Made by a program: the position numbers and the translations under genes | Origin: Sesamum alatum | Lineage: Eukaryota; Streptophyta; Magnoliopsida; Lamiales; Pedaliaceae | NCBI GenBank assembly: GCA_034509735.1 | Contig: JACGWO010000004.1 | Coordinates: forward strand, 12,009,395-12,073,394 | Direction: 5' to 3' | DNA length: 64,000 bases | Shown here: positions 36,142 to 46,681 of the stretch, in pieces | Numbering within the stretch: position 1 is the stretch's first letter | How the letters are laid out: every line of letters starts with the position of its first letter | Notes under the pieces: model-generated | What the model saw: the letters and a program-made list of their open reading frames with translations, nothing else | The model's database searches: none | What the model was told of the DNA's origin: nothing

Positions 36142-38100
36142 AAAAAGCGCGAATGCGGAAGCGCGGTATAATTAAAAAATAAATGCGGAAATTTAAACAT
36201 GCTTTAAATTCAAGAACACGTTTCAAAGGGTGTGCCTTTGAAATTCCCGGGTGTTCGGTGTATCTCATGAATAAATCACATATAACATATCATGGAGGCC
36301 ATAGGGTAGAAAATTAAAAGGGACGAAAATCATAAACGAGACCTACCCGTTGTCGTTTTCGTCTTCAACGGCTACACGCGTTGTTCCCCGTTTTGCACCA
36401 AGATCTCGTTCTTGAGACCCTCCAAATCGTGACACACGATCCACCCACGTATCTTGCACGTCGTGCTAGTAACGAACAAGTTTATATTTTGGAGTGGATG
36501 AATCAACAACACGTTATGAATTAACGGTATTGATTCATCAAGTTCTAATGTTCCAAGAACAAGAGAACAAAGAAAAATAATTTTCTTGGAGTGTGTGAGA
36601 GAGAGAGGGCGGACGAGATAGAGGGAGAGAGAGCCGAGTTGTGTGTGTTGTGTGTGTTGGAATTTCATCATCATGCAACTTGTAGGATGCTAGGGGTTTA
36701 TATAGAAGAGGAGTTTAATCCTCTTTAAACTCCTCTTTCAAGAACTCTAATTTGACTAGGATTTTGACCTAGTCAAAGTCCTAGTCAAAGTAGTGTTTTG
36801 ACCTAGTCAAAACAATCCTAGCCATCCATCTCTCCCATTGATCTCAACCGTTGATTTAATTTAATTTAATGGAATATTTAAAACCTATTTAAATATTTTC
36901 AAGAGGCTAAAATAAATATAAATATTATTTAAGCCCATTAAATAAATCCCTTTGATAAATCTAATTTATCTATTTAATTCCTTATATCTAATAGAAGGAA
37001 TTATTTCTCCAAGAAAAATAGAGGACCCGATTAAATCCAATTTAATCATTCCTTCACTCCAATATTTAATTCCTAATTAAATATCTAAATGTGTGTGGAT
37101 AGTGTGTGACTCTTTAGGTTTACCTTTCAGCTAGACTTGGTCGGATTCCTAGAATCCTTCCGTTACCATGGGTGGCCATCTAGCAACGGTCCATGGCACT
37201 AGAGACTAGGTGAAATATTCAGGGATGAACATTTAGGCTCTAACAGTACACTTGTCCTTCTGTCTTCGGTCTCATCACTTAGAGTCTAGGGCACGGAAAA
37301 TGCAGGTACCCATTTTGGACCTAAGTGTTCGTCTGTCCTCACTAAACGCCGCAAGGGAATCCTTCCCTTCTGTTCAGTCACTGTGGCCACAGTTTTAGGG
37401 ACAAGACCTAGAGTATATATGAGACTCAACTGCCAAAACCTATTGACAGGAGACAGATCCTTTCTTGGAAACTACTGTCACTTTGCACACCAGAACTGCA
37501 CTAGACATGGCTTATGACTACCAAAGAGAATTCTGGCAATCTCTCACCATACCTAAGATACAGCCCTGATGTACAGGTAAACTCAGCAATTTCTCAAGTC
37601 AAAGGACTTGACCTGTACCGTTGGAACCGGGAATACACGTCATACCTTGCTGACCATACTCAAGGTCCTCCGTAAGACGGTTCCCGCGAGTCACCTCAGT
37701 CAGCTGCGTCCTAGCATGCTAACCCACTAACACTGCTTAGACGACCCTCGTCACCCGTCGATGAAACACGACAGCAGGTGCTTAGTGCAAGTCTCAAATG
37801 GAATCCCGGTACCCATTTTTGGGATTCCTTGACTTGGAGATTTCCGGACTGATTCGGGAAGACTGATTCCATGGACCTACCTCCAAGCGTAGTCCCAGTC
37901 CCCGAAATTGATTCTCAGTCCGTGGGCTTTGTTTGCGTAGTGAACAGATATAGAAAACAGATATAAGTGAACACAAACAAAGTAATGCCAAATGAAATTC
38001 ACTTCTTTATTCATTAATGATTTATCAAACACCTATAATTGTCTAGACATAGGTTACATATACCCGCCAAAATTGGCTTACATGGTCACCTATTCTAACA
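36142..38100 (-). repeat. Element C 5' LTR, truncated at its PBS-proximal end
   Basis: Matches 27859-29819. It lacks the ~25 bp that include GATCGTCCCGGG and TTTCA. It has a TATA-like box at 36697-36704 and the dyad at 37381-37392. The region 36142-38552 has an inverted copy at 49355-51795. Confidence 0.92.
36697..36704 (-). promoter_or_regulatory. Likely TATA box of element C 5' LTR
   Basis: TATATAAA on the minus strand, followed downstream by CT/GA-rich simple repeats as in the B LTR. The same box is at 28417-28424 and, plus strand, 51204-51211. Confidence 0.5.
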
Positions 38101-38105
38101 GTTTG

Positions 38106-38388
38106 AACTTGGTGAACATTCGGAAGAAGGAACAAAGCTTGTAGCCGTACGCACGTGAAAACCTGAAGGTAACAATTCATTACCCTTTCATTGTTTTCAA
38201 TTCATCTATGCCCTATGTATGATACGTGCCTTAGTATTGATACTTCCTACATCGAACGCCCGGTTGAGCACCTAAGGGTACACCCCTTGGGACTTCGTTT
38301 TAATATGCGATTTAATTCATGCTATTGTTTGCAATTTACGCATTTCTCGCTTCCGCTCGCGCTCCCGAGCGGATCTGCTTGTCCTTCA
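38106..38388 (+). repeat. Element B 3' LTR, second part
   Basis: Resumes after the duplicated GTTTG with AACTTGGTGAAC, equivalent to 18448 onward in the 5' LTR, and ends GTCCTTCA before TTAAA. Confidence 0.93.
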
Positions 38389-38393
38389 TTAAA

Positions 38394-38552
38394 ATATTTA
38401 GAGAATAATATCTCCTAAACCTTAAGTATAAAGAATATAAAATCCTTAACAATAAATGCTTAGTAAACTTCATTTTATCTGTATTAAATATCCTAAAACT
38501 CTCTTTGAGCTAAATATGCGACGTGATAATAATAATTAAAAAGCGAAAGAAA
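38394..38552. other. Right flank of element B (host DNA), also present inverted at 49355-49516
   Basis: About 160 bp of AT-rich DNA identical or nearly so, in inverted form, to 49355-49516. Similarity ends at AGCGAAAGAAA. No gene is seen. Confidence 0.75.
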
Positions 38553-40977
38553 TAATTAATTAAAGCCCCGCTAGGCACCTCTGCCCGCGCGCGCCATCCT
38601 GCCGCCGCTGCCTGCGTGCGGATCCTGCACGCATGCGCACCGGGCGCGCGCGCTCAGACTCCGTTGTCTGCCTGCGTGCACGCCTGGCAGCGCTGCCTCA
38701 TGCGTGCGTGCGCGCGCGGCCTTTCTGCCCGGGCACCGGCCGCGCAAGCGCTCCGACGCATTGGCCTCCCTGGGTGTGCTTCCCTACCTGCGTGCACGCG
38801 CGCCCGGCCATATGTCCGCTCTTGGCGTCCGGCTGCGCATGCCGGCCGCGGATCCGCACGCGCTGTGCGTGCCTAGCGGGGCTACCGTGCACAGGCTCCC
38901 CTGCCTGTGCGCGCGCCTCGCCTGAGCGCACTGCGTGCGCAGTCAGCCGTTGGCTGGCCGTATGTGACGTTTTCTTTTCGTTTTATTTTCTTGTCCTTGT
39001 TTCCCAAGAAAAAGAAGAACACTAACAGCACCAATAATTCATACATGATTAAAGACAAGAAAACGACATGCTTGATAATTCAAATATCAAGAATTAAATA
39101 AATCATGCCATACACGATTTCATACTTTAAACGCAGACAAAACCCTAGGCCTATACACCAAACCGGGCTCTAATAACACTGAAAGGCTGGCAAAGGCAAG
39201 TGGATCGGCCCAGGAGAAGAGCGAATGCGGAAGCGCGGTATAATAAAATTTGCAAGAATTTAAACATGCCATTAACGAGATAAAATAAATACATTCAAGG
39301 GGTGTTCCCTTGAATCTCCCGGGCATCCGGTGTATCTCATGAATAATAAAACATACAAAACTCTCATGGAGGCCATAGGGTTTAAAGAAAAGGGGATGAA
39401 AAATCTAAATCGGAAACCTACCGGTTGTCGTTTTCGTCTTCAATCCGCCACTCGCGTTGTTCCCTATTTTGCTCCAAGATCTCGAATGGGAGACCCTCTA
39501 ATTCGTACACGCAATCTGCCCACGTATCTTGATCCTCGTGCGAGCGAAAGAACAAGTGTATGTTTATTTGGAGAGGACAGATTGATCAGACGTTATTGAT
39601 TAACGAGACCAACCCTCCTTAGAGTTCAATTGTAAAACAAAAGATATGGAAGAGTTTCTTGGAAAGAGAGGAAGAGAGTGCGGCCGAGAGAGAGAGAGGA
39701 GAGGCCGAGTGGTGTGTGTGTGTGTGTGTGTGTGTGTTCTAATTTTTCATCACTTCTTCCAAAGTGAAGAGTTAGAAATATTTATAGAGGAGGAATCCTA
39801 TTCCTCTTCTAATTCCAACTCTTTGGAAGACTCCACTTGGAATAGGATTTGACCTAGTCAAATCCTTGTCAACTTCTAGTTTCTTGGTCAAACCAATCCT
39901 AGCCATTGATCTCTCTCTTTAATCTCGACCATTGATTAATTTAATCGAATATTAAAATCTCATTTAAATAATCCAAAAAGGCAATAAATAAATATATCAA
40001 ATATAAATATTTATACCAAGCATATTAAATCAATTTCTAATAAATCTAATTTATTAGATAAAATCCTTTCATCTAATAAAAGGAAGTAATCTCTTCCCAA
40101 GAAAAGAAGGACCCTATTAAATCCAATTTCATCGTTCCACTTCTTTTCAAATATTTAATTCCAAATTAAATACGTCATGTATGCGGATTGTGTGTGACTC
40201 TTTAGGTTCACTTTCAGCTAGACTTGGTTGGATTCCTAGAATCCGTCCGTTACCATGGGTGGCCGTCTAGCAACGGTCCATGGCACTAGAGACTAGATGA
40301 ATATGCGTGGGGATGAACATTTAGGCTCTATAGTACATCTATCCTTCCGTCTATGGTCTCACCACTTAGGATCTAGGGCACGGATATGTAGGTAACCATT
40401 TTGGACCTTAGTGTCGGTCTGTCCTTTACCAAACACCGTAGGGAATCTTTCCCTTTTGTTCAGTTACTGTGGCCACAGATTTTAGGGACAAGACACAGAG
40501 TATTGTGAGACTCTACTGTCAACCTTCTTGACAGGAGACAGATCCTTTCTTGGAAACTACTGTCACGTTGTACACCGTGGCTGCACTAGATATGGCTTAT
40601 GACTACTCAACTGCATTTTGGCAATCTCTCACCATACCTAAGATACAGTCTTGATGTACAGGTAAACTCAACAATTCCTCAAGTCAAAGGATTTGACCTG
40701 TACCATTGAAACCGGGAACTCACGTCATACCTAGCCGACCATAAGACGGTTCCTGCGAGTCACCTCAGTTAGCCGCTCCCCGGCAGGCCGACCCAATAAC
40801 ACTGCTTAGACGATCCTCGTCACCCGTCGATGAAACACGACAGCAGATGCTTAGTGCAAGTCTCAAGTGGAATCTCGGTACCCATTTTCGAGATTGTTTG
40901 ACTTTGAGATTTTCAGACTGATTCGGCGGAACTGATTTCATGGACCTACCTCCAAGTGTAGTCCCACTCCCCGAAAT
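38553..40977 (-). mobile_element. Truncated copia element I: leader, degenerate PBS and partial 5' LTR
   Basis: Minus-strand order: partial LTR 39180-40977, a degraded PBS (TGTTATTAGAGCCCGG) at 39161-39179, then leader with GC island 38575-38968. All gag-pol is missing. The LTR resembles C (GAATGCGGAAGCGCGGTATA near its end) but is diverged. It keeps the dyad 40467-40478, hairpin 39293-39315 and conserved block near 40253-40300. GT and GA simple repeats lie at 39670-39740. The LTR start is cut off at about 40977. Confidence 0.85.
38575..38968. other. GC-rich leader island of element I
   Basis: About 390 bp with CGCGCGC words and CTGCGTGC variants, about 215 bp from the LTR edge. TG/CA in place of CG is commoner here than in A or C, consistent with methyl-CpG decay. 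Confidence 0.8.
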
Positions 40978-41245
40978 TTTATCATACCTTAAAAGATCGT
41001 AGGCTTGATTGAAGAATTGATGGTGATTGATTGGGATGTATCTAGACATCCTTGGATGAACCTAGAGTCATTCTAATAATCACATTAATTATGTATATAT
41101 ATGATGAGTATATACTAACACCTATAAATGATGAATTTCATTATTCATCTTTTTCTAGGAAAAAGATGAAAACTCTCCATACACACTCTCTCCCTCTCTC
41201 TACTCTCTAAATCCTCTTTGTTGCTTCATTGATCTAGTTATTATA
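40978..41245 (+). repeat. LTR fragment of the B subfamily
   Basis: Matches the B LTR around 18030-18300 (ATCATACCTTAA, GTAGGCTTGATTGAAGAATT, TGTATCTAGACATCCTTGG, CT-rich stretch). It is joined directly to the element I LTR without a target duplication, so this is a recombination or deletion junction. Confidence 0.8.
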
Positions 41246-41377
41246 AAAGGGGTCTTATGGATGAAGGTCTTACTGTTTTTCGACCACATGAGCTTGGTCT
41301 GCTGGGTTGTCCTGCTCGGAGGTCCACTCCTACCTCTTGAGCTTACCAGGTGGATTTTAGGGGGCATCATCATTAAT
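41246..41377. other. Short unassigned stretch
   Basis: Non-repetitive-looking sequence between LTR scrap and the CACTA-like repeats. The overlapping short frames show no recognised domain. Confidence 0.3.
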
Positions 41378-41379
41378 AT

Positions 41380-42110
41380 AACGCAAATGAATTTTATTGT
41401 TATATCTCGATATCCACTACAAGAAAAAACATTTTTTTCGAAATTCACCATATATTAGGATTATAAGTCAATATATGATATTTTAACATTAGATAACAAT
41501 AAAATAAGATACTTCTGTTTATATTATGTAAAAAAAGTTTAATGAACAATTTAGTAAGTTTTGATATTTTTTTGTAAATAATTATTTTATATAATGCATA
41601 TGAATTTTATTGTTATATTCAACATCCACTACAAGAAAATGCATGTGTTTCAAATCCACCACATATTAGAATTATTAGTCAATATCTCATATTTTTTTTT
41701 CAAACAATAATAAAGTATGTTTTTTTTTATTTATATTATCTAAAAACAAGCTTAATCAATAATTTTGTAGATTTTGATAATCTTTTACTATTTAATATAA
41801 TGCGTATGAATCTTATTGTTATATTTCAATATCCACTACAAGGAAAAGCCCATTTGTTTTAAAATTTGCCATATTGTAGAATTATTAGTCACTATTAATT
41901 TAGATTTAGATAATAATAAAATATGGTATTCTAATTTATTTTATATTATCTAAAAACAAGCTTAATCAATAATTTTGTAAATTCTGTGAAATTTTTATAA
42001 ATAATTATTTAATATAATGACCATGAATTTTATTGTTATATTTCAATATATATTCACAAAAAAAAAAGTACATTTGTTATAGAAAAAATAATTATTAGTA
42101 ATGTGTAAGT
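41380..42110. repeat. Tandem array of CACTA-type terminal sequences, period about 210 bp
   Basis: CACTACAAGAAAA at 41415 and CACTACAAGAAAAT at 41627, then CACTACAAGGAAAA at 41834 and a decayed copy near 42053. Each is preceded by ATGAATTTTATTGTTATAT (or one-base variants) and followed by a long AT-rich stretch with ATTATTAGTCA. CACTACAAGAAA is the signature end of En/Spm (CACTA) DNA transposons. No transposase is seen. Unit spacings are 212, 207 and about 219. Confidence 0.75.
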
Positions 42111-42339
42111 TGTCACATAAACTAGCTTTCTTGTAACAATGTGTAGTAATTTTTACAATAAATTCGAATCATAACAAGAATGTTAGTCACAATAAATTTA
42201 TAAATTATAGAAATACATTTTAAAATTTATTTAATGTATATTAAAAATATATATTAATTATCTCTATATTTATTGGATAAATAAGTTAATAAATTACCTC
42301 ACTAGGAAAACAAAGAAAAGTTTAGACTCTAAAGATGAA

Positions 42340-42960
42340 AGTCTGTCTCTCTCTCATTCCATAACATTGAGTCATGGAGTACAGAGAAATAGAGAAGCAA
42401 CATCCAATTCGTACAAAACCCTAAACCGACGCCTGTCCAAGCTCCATCGTCGTCGGCGGACTTCAAAGTTTCATTGTCACCTTCGTTCCTAGCTCACTCG
42501 TCATTTTCAGGTATTTTTCCCTCTTTGTTATTTTTCTGTAAAGTTTAGAGAACAAATTCATTCCAAAAAGTTTCGAAAATTAAGAGGCGAGTTTCCCAAT
42601 TTGTTGTCTAAATCACCCTAGGTTTAACTTTTTGTTCCATCATTTTGACCTGTGAGTTAGTAGTGTATTTGTCCATCTAACGGAAAACTGCTTCCATGAT
42701 ATGTGCAAATCTGAAACCCTCTTGGCGAGCTCGAGCTAGTCCTCAAGCTTGTTTTTCCTGGCTCGTCCAGCTCGAATTTGAATTTTTTGCCATGCTCGGC
42801 TCGCTTCACCTCCTAATTGCATCAATAACATAATAGATTATAATAACTTCACGTATAGTAATATAATTATAATATGTCTAATAGAAATTGAACCATGATA
42901 TTATACTTGTAGTATTATGAAATTTCAACTTTAATCTGGAAGCCTTGTTCATAAAAATTT
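42340..42960 (+). other. Orphan 5' leader and first intron of an unidentified host gene
   Basis: A CT-rich stretch is followed by AAAACCCTAAACC (telo-box, frequent upstream of plant translation-machinery genes), a C-rich leader with CATCGTCGTCGGCG, and TCATTTTCAGGTATTTTTCCC, which fits a leader-intron donor. No coding exon follows before 43000. The gene body seems lost or displaced. Confidence 0.35.
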
Positions 42961-43194
42961 ACTTTAGTAGAAGTATTATATAACCAACCAAAGAGGCTTC
43001 CCCCACCAACAAATTTATTACATGGTTCGTAATCAATACGTAAAAGACACAAAAGCACAAAACTCAAATATACTGCACTAATAACATTAAGTTCAAAAAG
43101 TCAAATATAGAATGAAATACCAGATCAAGACAGACTGCCTTCTCCCCAGACCCACACACGGACTGAAAGAAAAGGTAGGGGTGGAGTTGAATAC

Positions 43195-43505
43195 CTATTG
43201 CCAAGAACGGAATGCAAATGAATGATAAGGTCTTCCTCCTCAAGAGCAAAAGCCCCGAGCTTAAGGTCCGGCCTTAGATAGTTAATCCACCTGAGACGGC
43301 AGCTCTTGCCGCACCTCTGAAGGCCAGCATTCCGCGCAATGTCACTCCAACACCCTAATAGCCCGTTACTCGACATGTAATTCATCAGCTTCTCGTCCTC
43401 CTCCAGTGACCACAAACCCTTCCTTAGTTTAACCTTAACATTAGTAATCTCGACCTTCTCCTTCACCATTAATGTTGCATGATCAACTGCAGGCTTCCTC
43501 ATCAT
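43195..43505 (-). pseudogene. R2R3-MYB transcription factor (MYB46/MYB83-like), 5' exon(s) only
   Basis: Encodes an N-terminal MRKP start, [48 protein letters not shown] and [16 protein letters not shown], then a proper donor AG/GTAT at 43195/43194 at the standard R3 intron position. The MRKP start and [17 protein letters not shown] resemble MYB46/MYB83, activators of secondary cell wall formation. Oddities: GLLGC adds one residue between the first two R2 tryptophans (20 rather than 19 apart), and DLKLGAF replaces the usual DLKRGAF. The intron usual within R2 is absent. No R3 completing exon is seen downstream to 42960. Start 43502 fits the family better than 43505. Probably a truncated copy. 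Confidence 0.85.
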
Positions 43506-43631
43506 AGTATAGTTGTCTGATTCTTGCAGTGTTGAACGGTGGCTTGATGGAGACTGTGGAAATGGGATAAATAGATGAAGGATGACTAGAAAGAGAAGAA
43601 AAGGGCAGAGAGATTATGTGAAGTAGAAGCA

Positions 43632-43641
43632 AAATATATAT
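43632..43641 (-). promoter_or_regulatory. Possible TATA box of the MYB copy
   Basis: TATATATTTT on the minus strand about 130 bases upstream of the start codon, followed by a CT-rich leader. Its presence suggests DNA-level rather than RNA-level duplication of the MYB fragment. Confidence 0.4.
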
Positions 43642-44149
43642 GATGTCAATTAAGAGGGTGTTTGGCTAAGCTTTTTTAAAATATCTTATAAGCTCCCACA
43701 TCTTATAAGATGTTTTAGGAGCTTACAAGATGTTGGATCTTATTTTGAAAATAAGATGTTAACGGTGGATATGATACTATTAGAATCAAATAAATTGTTA
43801 TTTTTGTTGACATATTTTGGATTTGAATATTTTTTAAATACTTTCATAAATAGTATACATTAGTTTAACTCTAAATAAAAACTAATAATTTTTTTTTAAA
43901 ATAAAAAATTGATAAATTATTATCTTTAAACTTTTGCATCAAAATAATATTAACATTCATGCTAGTCGAATATTAACATAGATATATAATTGATATATAT
44001 TTTTGTTAATTTCAATAACTACTTTTAACCATATTATAACATATAATATCAGTAGCATGTTTGTCATAATTATAATAATTAAAAATTAATATTAATTACA
44101 TAATTAGTGTCATAGTTATATAAGTATGAGAAGAAGAGATGATATTATT

Positions 44150-44193
<44 letters not shown>

Positions 44194-44195
44194 AG
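44150..44195. repeat. (AT)n(AG)n microsatellite
   Basis: ATATAT run passing into AGAGAG run. Confidence 0.9.
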
Positions 44196-44218
44196 AGAGA
44201 AAATATAAATAAATATTT

Positions 44219-44900
44219 TCAGATCAAATTGTAATTCAATTTCAAAAAATTATAAAAAGATCCTAGAAATATCTAAAATAAAATAATTATCAAAGTTTAT
44301 TAAAATATTTTAGACCAAATAATAAGTTAATTTCACAAAATAATTAAAAGATGGGAAAATTTATCTTAAAAATAGATAATTATAATTTAAATTAATACAT
44401 TACTTACTAAAATAAATTTATCTAATAATTTTATTCAAAAAAATAAATTTGTACATTATATAGAAAAAATTATCTAATAGCTTTAATATTATAATTATTT
44501 GTATATCATATAATTTCTAGGATCTTTTCTGTTTTTGAAAATTGAATTATTATTTTGTCTAAAAATATTGAAAAGAAATAAAATTTATCCAATAATCTTA
44601 TTATTTTTGTTATAGTTTTTTTTTTAATATTAAAATATTTTCATATCAAATTGTAATTCAATTTCAAACAATTATAACAATTAAAAATTATCTAAAATAA
44701 AATAATTATGAAAGTTTATTAAAATATTTTTAGACCAAATAATAAGTTAATTTCACAAAATAATTAAAAGATGGGAGAATTTATCTCAAAAATAGATAAT
44801 TATAATTCAAATTAATAAATTACTTACTAAAATAAAATTTATCTAATAATTTATTCAAAAAATAAATTTGTACTTTATATAGAAAAAATTATCTAATACT
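44219..44900. repeat. Direct duplication of an AT-rich unit
   Basis: 44219-44481 and 44640-44900 share, in order, ATCAAATTGTAATTCAATTTC, GACCAAATAATAAGTTAAT, AATTAAAAGATGGGA and TAGAAAAAATTATCTAATA. Offset about 422 bp. Confidence 0.75.
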
Positions 44901-45344
44901 TTTATTTTATTAAAAAAAATAGTATAGTTTGTTATCAAGTATTAATTTTTTTTTTGGGGGGAGTATTAAAATATTTTTAGATTAAATAATAATTTAATTT
45001 TCAAAAATAGTAAAACATCCTAGAAATAATATGATCAAATACATATAATTGTAATTTAAAAGCTATTTCATTATATATATTACATTAAATTTCTCTAACA
45101 TTTTTATTTTTGTAAAAAAAAAATCTTATGGTTTGTGGTCAGAGTTGATAAAAGTATTTTTTTTTCCTTTTAATGGTACCAAAAAAATACTTTTTTGGTT
45201 TTCTTATACTATTTAATAGGGCCTCACGTGAACCAAAAAGTGTTGACGGCCGTTAACAGCCGTGTGCGAGGCACATGGCCTCTACCATTAATTTGGAACC
45301 AAAAAGGCGTATCTTCGTGTTTAATGACACCAAAAGCGACACGC

Positions 45345-45650
45345 ACCACAATTATGGTACAATGATTGTACAAATCTGATTTTTCGTCAAATCCAATCAT
45401 AATATATGCCATACTTGCTATTCAAATTATAATCCAGCAGAAAAAAATCCCCCCTTTTACAATAAATAATCCATTATATATACTAGAATGTGGGGAGGCG
45501 TAAAGATAATATCGCCCCCCAACCGCCCACTAACTCCACTAACTTAGTGGATGTAACCGCCATGGGTAATTCGATAATTTCATAATACTCCTTCAGGAAA
45601 TTACATCTTGGTCCCTTGGTTAAATTCCTGCACCATCAATAGTCCCCCAA
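45345..45650 (-). repeat. Dispersed repeat R1, copy 2 (inverted relative to 4560-4850)
   Basis: See the copy at 4560. Here the similarity starts after CAAATCTGATTTTTCGTCAAATCC and ends near GCACCATCAATAG. The neighbouring 45220-45340 is not shared. The short frame across it is not a gene. Confidence 0.75.
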
Positions 45651-46603
45651 CTCCGACATATTTTAGGGGAATATTTAGGAGTTGAATCAGATGCATATGC
45701 TCCGTCAGTTTGCAGGATTGACTCCTTTCTAACATTCATGTATATATGTGAAAAGTTTGTACACAGTTTCAAAGAAGTCAATTTAGTTTGATCCATTCTA
45801 TGGTTGAGAAGACAACTGTTCTTGCCGTGTTATTCATGACTTCCATACATAGTTGTGAGCATGAAGCTCAACTCAATTCAACCTACTCGCGAAATTAACA
45901 TATTTTTGGTCTACCTGAACAAATTAGTTATCGGGACTTGGAAGGACAAGAATGTTGGATATATTGAATTGAATATATGAAGCTAAACAATGGATACATT
46001 TATACGGTGGAAAGATGCTTTTATGACTTCGCAGAAAACTCCTGTCTATTAGATTTTGTTAGTCTCTTTCTCCCATGCTTCAGAATCTGTATGGAAGGTC
46101 TTTTCACGGTAATTGAACTGGTATAATTCTTAAATATTTGTAATAGTTTGACTCTTGGTCCTCAGCACGAGCTCATGCTTAGATGATGGTTAATATTGAC
46201 ATTAATAAATAATAAGCTGTTGCAAACTAGACAATTTTTCATTCTATGTGAATTTATTTTGTCCAAGTTCATGGATAGGCAAGTATAGAATATCTCTTGC
46301 TCATTGTACCTTTGATCTCTGCGCATCAATTTTCTTCTGTGCAAGTATCTTTTAAATAAGTTGTTTTCTACTAATTTCTTTAACATGCAAAGGGATCCCA
46401 ATCAATCTTCATGAATGTTTGTAAACAAAAAACATAGAATCAAGATGTTCATTCTGAAAGCATAGCTGAAATAACAATGTCAAACAACTCAATGTTATGT
46501 GCATTTAGTCAATGGAAATGAATTCTTATCTCCTTTATATTTTTGTTGTAGGCTCCAATTATTCTGTATGCCTCATGGAAACCTTAGTTCCAGGGCTTCT
46601 CTC

Positions 46604-46649
<46 letters not shown>

Positions 46650-46681
46650 TTTTTATTGTGTGCCTCAAGAAAGCGTCTGCT
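45651..46681. other. Intergenic, no gene seen
   Basis: Moderately AT-rich single-copy-looking DNA. A CT microsatellite occupies about 46598-46647. The frames at 46499-46754 pass through that simple repeat and into an LTR and are not genes. Confidence 0.5.
46598..46647. repeat. (CT)n microsatellite
   Basis: CT/TC run of about 50 bp with a few CC interruptions. Confidence 0.9.

Larger units (their letters stand above)
27834..38100 (-). mobile_element. Complete-length Ty1/copia LTR element C inserted in B 3' LTR
   Basis: 10.3 kb, minus strand, flanked by a perfect 5-bp duplication GTTTG (27829-27833 and 38101-38105). LTRs lie at 27834-29819 (3') and 36142-38100 (5'). They differ at roughly fifteen places that I could read in about 1960 bp. 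The 5' LTR has lost its last ~25 bp together with the primer-binding site. The coding region is the best preserved in the window. LTR termini share TGTTAGAATAGGTGACC with the other elements, but the rest of the LTR is a distinct subfamily. Confidence 0.93.
6813..38388 (+). mobile_element. Ty1/copia LTR retrotransposon, element B (host of nested insertions)
   Basis: The outer boundaries are set by LTR start TGTTAGAATAG at 6813 and LTR end GTCCTTCA at 38388, flanked by a perfect 5-bp target duplication TTAAA (6808-6812 and 38389-38393). Three insertions interrupt it: element A at 7524-17215, a Mutator-like element at 20098-21666 and element C at 27834-38100, each with its own perfect duplication. 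Without them B is about 10.0 kb. The order is LTR, PBS, long leader, gag-pol, polypurine tract, LTR. The coding region is full of stops and frameshifts, so B is the oldest layer. Confidence 0.9.
43655..45190. other. AT-rich intergenic block with MITE-like start and duplicated segments
   Basis: Begins with GAGGGTGTTTGGCTAAGCTT and CTTATAAG/TTATAAGATG words, the style of plant hAT- or Mutator-like MITE ends. A matching right end was not found. An AT then AG microsatellite is at 44150-44195. Otherwise only AT-rich repeats are seen, with no coding. Confidence 0.5.

Noticed and set aside
41200..41458. Opposed frames near the CACTA-like ends considered as transposase remnants
   Set aside because: No transposase motif recognised, and the frames run through the terminal repeat itself.
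43064..43249. Second frame overlapping the MYB exon
   Set aside because: A shadow frame of the MYB coding strand without any motif.
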